Assembly: GCF_037975245.1 (NCBI RefSeq)
Contig: NC_092572.1
Coordinates: 1,153,501 to 1,217,500 of the forward strand
DNA length: 64,000 nucleotides
Source: Apostichopus japonicus
Taxonomy: Eukaryota; Echinodermata; Holothuroidea; Aspidochirotida; Stichopodidae
Reading direction: 5' to 3'
The notes under the pieces were generated by a model that had not been told where the DNA came from, searched no databases, and saw only the letters and a program-made list of their open reading frames with translations. A program made the position numbers and the translations under genes. Positions 33,185 to 43,143 of the stretch are shown one piece after another. Numbering within the stretch: the stretch's first letter is position 1; the number at the start of each line of letters is the position of its first letter.

Positions 33185-36100
33185 TAACTTTCTTTGGCGA
33201 TTTTTTATTCAATACTGTTATCTACGAGGCTGTAAGTTACCTCAGATGTCCCACTATTTTGAAGAGCGAAGCTCTAGATCAGGTACTGATAAAATCGTTC
33301 ATGTATATACACTTTGGTATTCTTCTTGAACTTAAAACAGTCCACGCAATTATGATAACGTATGTAAATAGCGACGACTTTATTTTCCTTAGTTTTTAAA
33401 TCAGATGACTCATAACGTACATGTTGGATTAACATTTATACTTGGTATGAGGATTCATCATCTTGGTCGTGTAGTGAGGGTCACTTTAAGCTGTCGTGAT
33501 GTATATAATCTAGGTTTATATAATCCCTCTCCCTCCACCTGACTAAAAGAGAATCTGCATCCCGTTTAAGTTGTTTTCCGTCTACATTAATGTTTGGAAG
33601 ACCTCTCATGAACAGTTGCTCTGCAGTGGTTACTTTGAAATATGACAGTCGCAATTTTTCTGAAGAGAATATATAAGCAATGGCGCTTATTGTTAATATC
33701 ACGTCAACTGTTTATGCAGATGAGTACTATTCGCGCTTTCAATAAGCTGACTCGTACATATGGGTGTACGACTCATAACGTTATCATGATAGTCGCTGTT
33801 AGATGTCTCCGTACGATATCGCGATGTGGTCTGTGTACCTTCATAACTTCATTTACATGTATTGCAAAACTATGAAATTCCAAAGTATCAATTTTCAAAG
33901 TATGTTCGACTGGAAATGTCAACGACGCAGCTTTCTGTTTGTTGCGACGTAGTTTTATAAAGTATAGATGGGAGGGCTGAACTAAATAAAGTGAGCAAAA
34001 TATAGTAAGGTTAACAAGAAGTATGATGTTATACATACAAAATATTACAAAGAAGATTGATGGTTAATATTCATATCTATCAGATAATCGATGGAAGGTA
34101 TCCGTACTACGTTAATCATGGTAGTTTTCGGTTTCTTAACTGTATCTATATTAACAATATATGAAGGTCATTAGTGCAACAACGCAAAATACACACTAAG
34201 ATTTGTTTCTACATAGTACTCAATTATGTCAAAATGTGTAAAATCGAAAGAAGATCCCTCTTTGGAATGAAACAGAGAAATGAGAGTTTATCTTAATTTA
34301 ATGTTGTGGTTGGTTATCAGCGATGTCCTTTACAAAACGACATACGTCATAAATTCAGTACAGAGCAATCTTTCAAGTTGCTTCAAAGTATCTAGTATAA
34401 GGTCATTAAATACATACGAGACACTCTAGCTGCCTGTACAAAACAATACTCTTGTTATGCTTAGGTATCAACAACAAATCCTGACTTTCCTTCCTTAGAT
34501 TAACTAGGAGAGTTTATTTTCAAATATAAATGATGAAATTGTGTCAATAGTTACGCCTGATCCACTCGTTTTATAATAATTTGTAATTTGCCTACGTCAT
34601 TATTTGACGTGGCAGTCATACGTTACTGATTGCATGACTGCGTAAACGTTTGAATAAATGGCAAACCGAAAGTGAAACAAGCATTCTATGAAATATCAAA
34701 GTTCAAATGGAAAGAGTACTTCAAGTAGCAATTAATCATTGGTACGCCAATTGACACAGATAAGACTAGTATAATCTATAACATACGGTTCTATGACGCA
34801 CGGCGATGAGAACTACTACCTTACTATGTAAAAAATGATAACCATAACATTGCACTGTGTTTGCAAAATAATATAAGTTTATGTGTAACACTTAAACGCC
34901 ATAAGGCCAAGCATGTAAATAAATTACAGAAATTATCAACTACGTAAATTACCGCTGTAGGTATTTCTAATGTTCACCTTACTTTCAGCGACGATCAATA
35001 TGACAAATTATCGTTTCGTATTACGAGTTAGTGTGTACAAAACCCGTTGCATTTACCACTGAGCATATATATTTTCCACCATTCATTCTAACATTACATT
35101 TTAAAACATACTGTGTAGCTAACAAATATGATTACGCCACAACGGCAGTTATAATTGATTGAGGTTAAGGTGACTTACGAACAACGTTGCGTTCTGTAGG
35201 AAACCGACGATGAACAAAGATGTTATGTTGTCTTGCAAGCAAACTATCGTACGTGCAGTTTTCGGTAAATAGTATTTCCTTGCTTATCAATACTTGAACT
35301 TTGGATTATAGATTATAAAACCTGGTATAGTGTAGACTTTTCTGCATATATGGCAAACATGTCTGTGGTATAGATAATATAATATGTTTACTTTGTGGGC
35401 GAGCTGTGTTAACCAACGAATATAAATAACATCACGAGATATCGATGAAGTAACGTTTGACCTTTGGGTAAATTATTCATAGCATAATACATACATTTTC
35501 CTTCCGTTAGTTTGGTATATTTTTGATAAGACTATTCGGTTCCATAGGAGTTCATTGGTTTGACTGTTTATATTGACATGATATTCATGTCTCATGTAAT
35601 CATACGTGAACCTTCCCAGTTAACGCAATTACTAAAATCGTGGAAATCATTAAACACATTAATATTCGAATTGGTTTAGGAATTATCAAGATTGTACACC
35701 AAGAACGTTCCATGTACAAAATGGATAGAAATAAAAACATTATCGAACTGTTTTGTCGTTTAGCTCGAAACGTCCACAGTTTTAACATAATGAAAACGTT
35801 AGCCCAACCACGGTACGGCATTTAACGTCACTACCCGATGATATTGGCAAGTACAGGACCAACATCGTCATCACTGAGAAATATCAACTTTATTTTTATT
35901 TACATGGAGGTAACAACTAATCGCGTGAAAACATCAAATTCATTTATGTACACTACAATCTTTTGCAAAAGATTTACGCCGTCGACCGCCTACCAGATCT
36001 TAAAATATTAAAGAAGTTAGAAAGTTATAATTGTCTGTTTGGTGCAATGTGTTTTGTTAAGAACTATAAAGTTATATTCCTCAGTTGCAAAAAGTAAGAT

Positions 36101-38276
36101 GAGTATATTTTCTTAAACATTTCATATTTAATGACTGCGTTACTCGTTCCAGGCGCTTTTGATGATCATTGTAAAATATTGCTATATAATGACTCAACGA
36201 AGTATACTTTTCTTAGATTCATACAAACAACACTTTTTAAGAGCTGACGTTTCTAAATAAAAATCAACGCCTTGATGACAACGTATAAGCCAAATTATGT
36301 GCTCTAGGCTATCTATCAAGCTACAAATAATATGAGAGGTTTATAAAGATGGATTATACACAATAGGTATCAAGCTCTTAACAATAGAATAATACTGAAA
36401 ATGAAACAGATTTTACATTTAATAATATATTATACGCAGGTTAAAACGCTCTTCAAATAATAAAAGTGCATGTATAATCAGTTCAAGTGGATAAAACTAT
36501 TTTTTTACGAGACAGTGGAACTTTACCATAAGCTCTTTTCATACTTTATAGTTTGTCCTTCAGCAATGAGTGTTACGAGTTAGATTGCAATCTATAGTCA
36601 CGATGGGAACGTAGATGACAGATATATTCGATGTAGGGAAAACCTGTTCCAGAGAAATATTCCGGTACAATCTGGTTAGATGTAACTTATTATGTATGTA
36701 CATTCTTTTAGCTGAGGCATTTTAAAAAGGACGTGTAACACGCTTTATTTAACTCATTCCCGATTACATATTTGTCTAACGTCATAAGTCTTACCTATCT
36801 CATTACGACTTATGCGATACCAATACAGAACAATGTAGTCTCTTACATGTAAATTAGTATGTTCTTTTGACAAAGCACCTTAAAACTAAATTAATAAAAT
36901 ACACAACAATTACAGACAAATGTACTCATCTTCTCTGTTTTCTTCTCTTTATTGTCATGTTTTCCTATATCCCTTTTATGTTATGGAGGGTTACTGCATA
37001 TCTGCTCACATAAGCTCTTTTTGAGCTTCACCTTCTTTGGTATTCTCATATAAGTTTAATTATTATACCCGTATGACCAGTTTGAGAAATAAATGTGTGA
37101 ACTGTATTCATTTGATGCCAACTAAAGTGTGACGAGAAACAAATGGGTTGTCTTAAAAGTCGACTGTACTAATGCAATGTGGACCGGTGAAGCTCTACTA
37201 GTATGGGATATGTCTTTAATTTCGAGGACAGTGAATAAATACCTTAGGATACAGATAATAGTTGTCCCTTCCTCCCCCTCGCATCCTTTGCTGTCGTTCT
37301 GTCCAGTGATTCATTGCTTACTGTCGTGTTCCAAAGTCCATATGAGACAATCAGCGTCCTGAAGTAATACATCTAACGTCGGTCTCAAATCAACGTCAAG
37401 TCGTTATTACAATTGAAGGTTGATATCAGTGTGATCATTTACCCATGAACGTAAGCCTTGAGAAACAATACAGGGAGAACAAGAAAAAATCGTTCTCTAG
37501 TTGTGTAACTTTCGTCTTCATTCCCATATTTATATAATATGAAGCTAATAATATGATACCCGCTGAAGTTGGATTTCTTCCGGAAACGTATTACTGTGCA
37601 TATACGGGCACATATTATATGCTAGCTATGCGGCCGAGCACCCCATGGTTCCCAGAAAGGGTTGAATGATATTTTATATATCTTCATTTTCATAATATGT
37701 TTTGTGCACTCACGTCAATACGCTTCGCCACTTGGACCCCAGGGGCTTTGAAATACCTCCCATAGAGTTTTAAAGGAGAAATAAACCCTAGTTTTTTTGC
37801 ATCCATTCTTACGTTTTGACAGATGGTCTTTCAAGTAAAAGCAAAAGAAAAGCATAAAAATCCCTTCTTTGAGGTGAAAAAAACGATTTGAATGTAGTTC
37901 ATGTGTCGCGACATTTTGTTTGAATTGAGCCAGTTCCCGGATGTACCGTGACGAAAGCGAGCCGCTTCGCGTATTTCAAGACAAAATAGTTGCCAATCCC
38001 TAAAATAATTAGAATTGTACTTTCAACAATAGTATTGAATAAAATATCGATCAAAAAATATCTTTTGTCTTTATTGATCTGTAAAAATGCTTAAAAAGTG
38101 TGTGAAATTTGTTATTGTAACGAGTATCAGTAGAAATATAAATTTTCAAGGATTTGATTTTTAACGTGTTTAAATTACATTGCTTTCAACACGCATACTC
38201 AGTCCTAGTGATAGCGTTACCTACGTCCATCATTGCACTCCAATTTACTGTCGAGCAAATATCTTCAAAAAAGAAA

Positions 38277-38623
38277 ATGGAAGCCTTTGGATTGGAATCG
38301 TATCTTTTCGAACCAGAATATTCAGAGGAAGAACTGATATATCGAGAGGAGGAGTTTGTGCAAAAAATCAGTCCGCGACTGTTGGTGATGTTGGGTCGAA
38401 TTCCGTTGCTGATACGAATACCGGTTCCGCGGGACACTGCGAAGAATGGTGTATGTGTGCACTCTGTTCGCCATTGGAAAGCGACAAGGGGAGGGTATGC
38501 TGCTATTGCTTGTTCGCGGAAAAAGCTTTGTTGAACGCAGGAGAATGTCTGACCAACAGACATGAATTCTCCCAGATTTTTCTGCAGCTAGTTCATTTAG
38601 AACTCTGTTTTGTAAATTTCTAG
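38277..38623 (+). pseudogene. P2X7-intracellular-domain-like protein fragment, frameshifted
   Basis: From the ATG at 38,277 the frame begins MEAFGLESYLFEPEYSEEEL, like the FEPE(Y)-acidic start of invertebrate proteins annotated P2X7-like. After about 27 codons the similarity moves to the next frame, which encodes EEWCMCALCSPL, RVCCYC, ECLTNRHEFSQIF and LQLVHLELCFVNF, then a stop at 38,623. The WC-x-C-x2-C ... CC pattern followed by a hydrophobic tail matches the zinc-binding cytoplasmic ballast domain of P2X7, which occurs in many invertebrate proteins without any channel part. No channel domain is present. A frameshift near 38,360 separates the two parts. Domain assignment is by eye. Confidence 0.6.
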
Positions 38624-38842
38624 AGGTACAAGAAGAAGAATCCTTTTCCTACGGCTGCTGAGAACATGACGAACAGGTACTGTACACCTCAGTGAAAGTT
38701 CACTCTTTTCCGGATATTTTATTCCATCTGGAATAACGAAATATCTTTTTCCTTTTACTGCTCCCTCTTCGGTTAACACAACCAAAGACTTGGCATTCGG
38801 CATTTTAACTGGTGATATAAGCGAAGCATGATGCTCGAACAT
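38597..38842 (-). CDS. Unrecognised 81-aa frame in the TTAA element
   Basis: Open on the minus strand and convergent with the P2X7-like frame (overlap 26 bp). A second in-frame Met starts MPNAKSLVVLTEEGAVKGKR; the frame ends in basic and hydrophobic residues (RRKRILLLVPLEIY). No family recognised. It may be the start of a spliced gene whose remainder was lost, or chance. Confidence 0.25.
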   Translation of the reverse strand: MFEHHASLISPVKMPNAKSLVVLTEEGAVKGKRYFVIPDGIKYPEKSELSLRCTVPVRHVLSSRRKRILLLVPLEIYKTEF

Positions 38843-39497
38843 AGTGTGAATAGACTATAACTTGTATGCAAAGCTTCATTGTTTTGAAGTTACGATGGGC
38901 TAGCCTACGTCACTTTTGAAGCGCCCTCAATACTCAAATTAACAAAATGGCCGTTGTTCAAATGGGTAAAAAAAAAAAAATGGGAAATTCGCGTAAAATT
39001 CAGGGAAACTATATTTTGCTTAGTAATATCATAAATGGTATCAGGAAAATATTACCTACCACATGTACACTTCAAAATCCCAGAGTTTATTTCTCCTTTA
39101 ATTTCTCTGGCCTGAATTTGTTACTGTGTTTAAACAGACTTAGAAATAAACAATAAACATTTAAATATACTGCAGCTTGCCGGGGTTTTGGTTCAAGGGC
39201 TCTGAGATACATTCAATCATGGAGGTAAAAACATGGAATCTTCGAATTAACCCTATTTCTGACATGTATTGTTTATGTCACAGCTACCTTGAATTAGCCT
39301 AACAGATCCTTCTCATCTCCAGTCGATACGGTATGCACTAGTAATTAGACAGGATTCCACTTTTGTTGCATTTAAAGCCGCTCTCAGAAAAGATAGTTGG
39401 TCTTGAAATTGTTATACACCCCATATCCCTTGACAAAATGGTGATGCTTTCCACCAGAAGTAGCTGTAGATTGAAAGCAGACTTATTGCTTGTTAAA

Positions 39498-39822
39498 ATA
39501 GGTGTAAAAGTAAGTTGGCCTGACGTTTCGATCCTAGCAGGATCTTCTTCAGAGGCTAAATGACAAGTAACAGTACAGTAACAGAAGGGACAAAAACATG
39601 CACAGATAACAGACAGGTAAATGAGCACGGTGAACACAATGAGATGGTTGAAAGGGGATAATATATTTTCATTTTCTGTGCATGTTTTTGTCCCTTCTGT
39701 TACTGTACTGTTACTTGTCATTTAGCCTATGACTCGTCAGGCCAACTTACTTTTATACCTTCTATTACACAGGCTTCCTAGTGGATAAGCAGTTTGCTAA
39801 CAGTTTTATTTCATTTTAGTTA
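39498..39822. mobile_element. Snap-back (foldback) element absent from copy A
   Basis: Long inverted arms (about 39,505-39,608 and 39,672-39,758) share AAAAGTAAGTTGGCCTGACG, TAAATGACAAGTAACAGTAC and AGAAGGGACAAAAACATGCA across a ~60-bp centre. The flanks resemble GTTAAAAT/GTTAAAAA repeats. The left arm contains about 28 bp, missing from the right arm, with the hammerhead-like motif. The end motif GTAAGTTGGCCTGACG recurs at about 56,570-56,588. No coding capacity. Confidence 0.75.
39525..39552 (-). ncRNA. Hammerhead-ribozyme-like motif (degenerate)
   Basis: On the minus strand the order is CTGAAGA, an extra A, GATCC-TGCTA-GGATC (a perfect 5-bp hairpin), then GAAAC. Hammerhead cores have CUGANGA, helix II, GAAA. 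The extra A before helix II, and no recognisable helix I/III and cleavage site, make self-cleavage doubtful. It may be a relic of a hammerhead carried by a Penelope-like element or retrozyme. Confidence 0.3.
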
Positions 39823-40465
39823 AAAATAATCAGAACACAGAAAAAAAGACCCCATTTCATCAGAACAGGGAAATAGTTTGCCAAAGGGAAACAGGAACGG
39901 ATCTATGCGGTAATTAATGTAGCTTGAATGTGAAGCTTCAGCTATATTTAAATACAATAGATTTATTACCATATATGGTAACACACAATTCAAAGAATGA
40001 AGTGTAATTTTTAATAAGTTCAAGTGGACAATACACATTAACACCAAAGAATGAAACTAAAGCCCAAACAATTAGGTGTACATTATCCTGCGTCCTTCAT
40101 AGATAAGTGTACATTTAATGAAATGGGCCGTTCTATCTAGTGGTAGAATTGATGAGACATTGTTTCGCAAGTGCCTGGTTAGTTTAGTTGTAATAAGGGC
40201 GTAGAAAACCATGCCGTATTTTCCTGTGCTGCGATAATGCAGCGCACGTCCTGACCATATATAAGTAAGCAGTCGTGTCCAAATATATTAGAAACACCGT
40301 CGGAACAACTTTCCTCCCCGCCTGGCCTAGCTAACTTGATCCACCCTGTATTGTTCATGATTCATGTTCGATTTGGCCGAGGTAATTCTGTACCGTATAT
40401 CACCAATCAGATTTGACCTCGCGGGTCACGCAAGTCGATTGGAGCTCCCCGTAAGACACTTTGCT

Positions 40466-40831
40466 GTAATGTAGTAGTGGGCAACCTTATTGAATGAATG
40501 GGCCAGATTTAAGGAGTGAAAGATTGACAGGGCCGCACCTAACCAAGGACCTGCTGTTGACTTAAATCCTTTGATTCCGAGGACTTTCAAGCAATAGGTG
40601 TGTGTACTAATCTGTATTCACTAAAACATAATGCCAATACAGTACAGTTGATAATTAATGGTGATAATATACCTACCTGACAGCATCATTAGTGCAGATA
40701 AGTTCTAAGTAGCTACCTCATTTTTGTGATTATGTAAAATAGATTTATTCTTTTTCTTTTTCTTGAGACATCTCACGGGCCGCAAAAAAATCACTGGCGG
40801 GCCCATGTGACCCGCGGGCCGCTGTGATGTA
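40466..40831. mobile_element. hAT-like 350-bp insertion in copy B
   Basis: The element at 40,474-40,823 is flanked by GTAATGTA and GTGATGTA (7 of 8 identical). Copy A has one GTAATGTA (near 23,366). The left end GTAGTGGGCAACC and the GC-rich right end (GGGCCGCAAA ... GACCCGCGGGCCGCT) are typical of hAT derivatives, though the inverted repeats are imperfect. No transposase. Confidence 0.7.
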
Positions 40832-41918
40832 AGCAACGTTTACGTACAAAGATAATGCTAGTCGTCAATATGTGCTGTTTGGGCCTAGTTTAGTTTACTA
40901 GTAGAGGCTTACTAGTATCGGCAAAGTTATTCTTCTCGACAGTTCTTAAAGTTCAATACAAGGTGATAAGTTTATATTTTTACAGTAATTTCTCATTCTT
41001 TCAGTAATAAAAAGAGGACTTTCAACAAAGTAAAATTATTATTTAAAGAGCGAAAGTTCTCTCACAATTTGAAATTAACAATATCCTGTTGTTAGATTCG
41101 AAGGAACCTAATTAACCCAGATTATGCTATTTGCTCTTGGAATTGAACTTCTAAAACCTGGATATGCTTTATTTACTTAATTCCTGATATTAAATTTGTA
41201 ACTCCGACAGAAACTGTTTGACTACCTAAAAAATTGAGCCCATATGTCGGATTGAGGTAACCAACTTGTTATAACACGTTCGTGACTGCAAAACAGGAAC
41301 ATCTTTAATATCCTTTATCACACAATCATTTATAAAATTGAGTAGCATAGAAAAATAATTGGTCACCGTGGCGGTATCACTTTTATTTAGAACTGCATCA
41401 ATAGTGTTTTATTAATGAAACTATCTGGATCCAGTAATGTATACAAGTTTTTATTTACCTGCAATGAAGAATGTAGGTCCTTTATAATACCGTACAATTG
41501 GAAAAATACATGCAATACTTAGGTGCCGTTATTAATTTAACACCAAACATATATATGAAGAATGGGCTGTTTTCTTCCTATCGTGATTATCAAAATATCG
41601 TTAGATCACCCTTGCAGTAATTCGTTCTATTACAAGTCTACAGGCTACAGTAGAATAATCATGTTTACTTCCTCTGTGAACATTGTATGTGAACTGGCTG
41701 TGTGTACATTCCACTACAAAGCTTCAATAGTAGAATAAAACAGGGTCCCTTTTTTCGTTCCTATGCAATTTTAGTGTTTTTTTTTTTATCGATGGAACAA
41801 AACATTGCCAATATTAAAGCAGCAACGCACATAGTTCCAAGTGCTCACTATGTAGTTGTTTCTCAAGGTCTAACATATATAATACCCACGTTATGTAGCG
41901 TAATCGGACTTCTAATTA

Positions 41919-42048
41919 GGGGATAAATACTAGGGGAACCGGTCTTAAATTTGATTTGAGACCGATGATGACGTCATCGAGGAGGCTGAGCGGACCGAGG
42001 CGAGGTCTAAAATCAAATTTAAGACCGGGTACCCTCGTTTTTATCCCC
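41919..42048. mobile_element. 130-bp palindromic MITE
   Basis: Inverted arms of about 45 bp, GGGGATAAA...CGGTCTTAAATTTGATTT...AGACC, meet around a centre with the CRE-like octamer TGACGTCA (41,969-41,976). Absent from copy A. It may be an independent MITE or the left part of the larger copy B insertion (to about 43,220). Confidence 0.75.
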
Positions 42049-42456
42049 ATTCATAAATGACCCTCACAAATGTTAGAAAACGGCATTTTTTCGCTAATTT
42101 TTGCTGATCTGTTTTTAATTCTCCTAATGCCTCCCTTGATCTTTTTCCTGAATGACGTAATAGTCACCTCATGTAAAACAGCATTTCCTTCCAACGAACA
42201 TTCAGAGTGGAAAAATACGAATGAAGCAGTGTCGTTCGTTCTTAAATTTTGGTAGTTTAATCGATTCAAACACTACAAAATGGAGGAAAAGACAATTAAA
42301 TAAGAACAGATGAACAAATTTCTAAAGATAACATTTTAAAACTTTATTTTGACCTACCAGGTCAAATTGCGCAATAAACAGATGCCGAGTTGTGTGTGTT
42401 CTGGAAAGTCCGTAAACGCTACAACTAAACAGTTAGGCTAGCAACGTTGCATGTTG

Positions 42457-42696
42457 CTAACATTCTTTTGAGTAGAACTCGTCTATGCCTATCAAATAAA
42501 CGTTTACTGGGCCAGAGAATGAGCAGTTTTTGAAGAGGTTCCGAGCCCCATTGTTCGACAGGTTTGGACTTGTAGTAACCGCAGTGTTATTGCGAGTCTG
42601 AAAGATCGCTAGGCCTAGTCCCTGGTCAGTTATGTCGTTACTGCTAGTAGTAGTAGTGCTTACGTTATTGTTAGGCTTAGCGACAAGGTTCTTCTG
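42457..42696 (-). pseudogene. Coding-like fragment without start codon, in a copy B insertion
   Basis: A 79-codon minus-strand frame with no ATG, rich in T/S/N at the start and then reading DITDQGLGLAIFQTRNNTAV and ARNLFKNCSFSGPVNVYLIG before a stop. Upstream, in another frame, lies SMSATLSRCFNEEPKRKASN, which also looks like protein and ends in a stop within 20 codons, so one gene may be broken by a frameshift. Composition is unlike the surrounding AT-rich frames. Family not recognised. It lies in sequence absent from copy A. Confidence 0.35.
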
Positions 42697-43112
42697 TTAT
42701 AGTGTCAACATTGGACGCTTTACGCTTCGGTTCTTCGTTGAAGCACCTCGATAAGGTTGCTGACATTGACTCTAGCTCAAAATTAAGCTCAAAATTTATC
42801 CCTTAGTCATTTCATGATCCTCGAAGTATTTAGCTGGATGATTTAAGAAGTACGTACAGTGTGTATTGAGACTAGGTGTGTGTGAAAACATATACAGTAC
42901 TACTGCTTTAACTAATTGCAAGTAGGCTATATATACTGTACAGTATTTCCAATTTGGAACATTTCTTTGCCCATAAACATATTTGCACATACTCATGGCA
43001 ACGTTACACCATGTCTTCATTTCTTTTAATTATGACTTCATGATTGCCACGGCAACAAACCAGTGTTTGTCTAACATTTCGATCCTGAAGCAATTCTCCT
43101 CTCTATACACTC

Positions 43113-43143
43113 GACCAGTCTCGAATCGCATTCGAGACTGGTC
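43113..43143. repeat. Perfect 14-bp inverted repeat with 3-nt loop
   Basis: GACCAGTCTCGAAT, loop CGC, ATTCGAGACTGGTC. It is near the right end of the copy B insertion and absent from copy A. It may be a foldback end of the inserted element. Confidence 0.85.

Larger units (their letters stand above)
17973..34070 (+). repeat. Large direct duplication, copy A (~16.1 kb)
   Basis: Collinear with 34,086-51,790 in direct orientation. Anchors include 18,520/34,659, 19,080/35,199, 22,300/37,730, 27,960/45,420, 31,000/48,110 and 33,930/51,680. A 200-bp sample around 31,000 is about 90% identical by eye. No intact gene is evident: frames that are open in one copy are usually broken in the other. Copy A has unique segments: 20,697-21,248, 26,240-27,700 (which includes the hAT element), and a local tandem duplication at 28,797-29,400. 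The rest has no recognised function. Confidence 0.9.
37774..39097 (+). mobile_element. 1,324-bp TTAA-flanked DNA transposon
   Basis: Both sides carry TTAA (37,770-37,773 and 39,098-39,101). Copy A has a single TTAA in the empty site (GAGAGATTTAATTTCTCT near 22,336). The ends are inverted repeats: AGGAGAAATAAACCCT on the left and the complement of AGGAGAAATAAACTCT on the right. TTAA target duplication is typical of piggyBac and Kolobok superfamilies. No transposase was recognised. The element carries two convergent frames, described separately. I cannot decide the superfamily from the ends alone. Confidence 0.85.
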
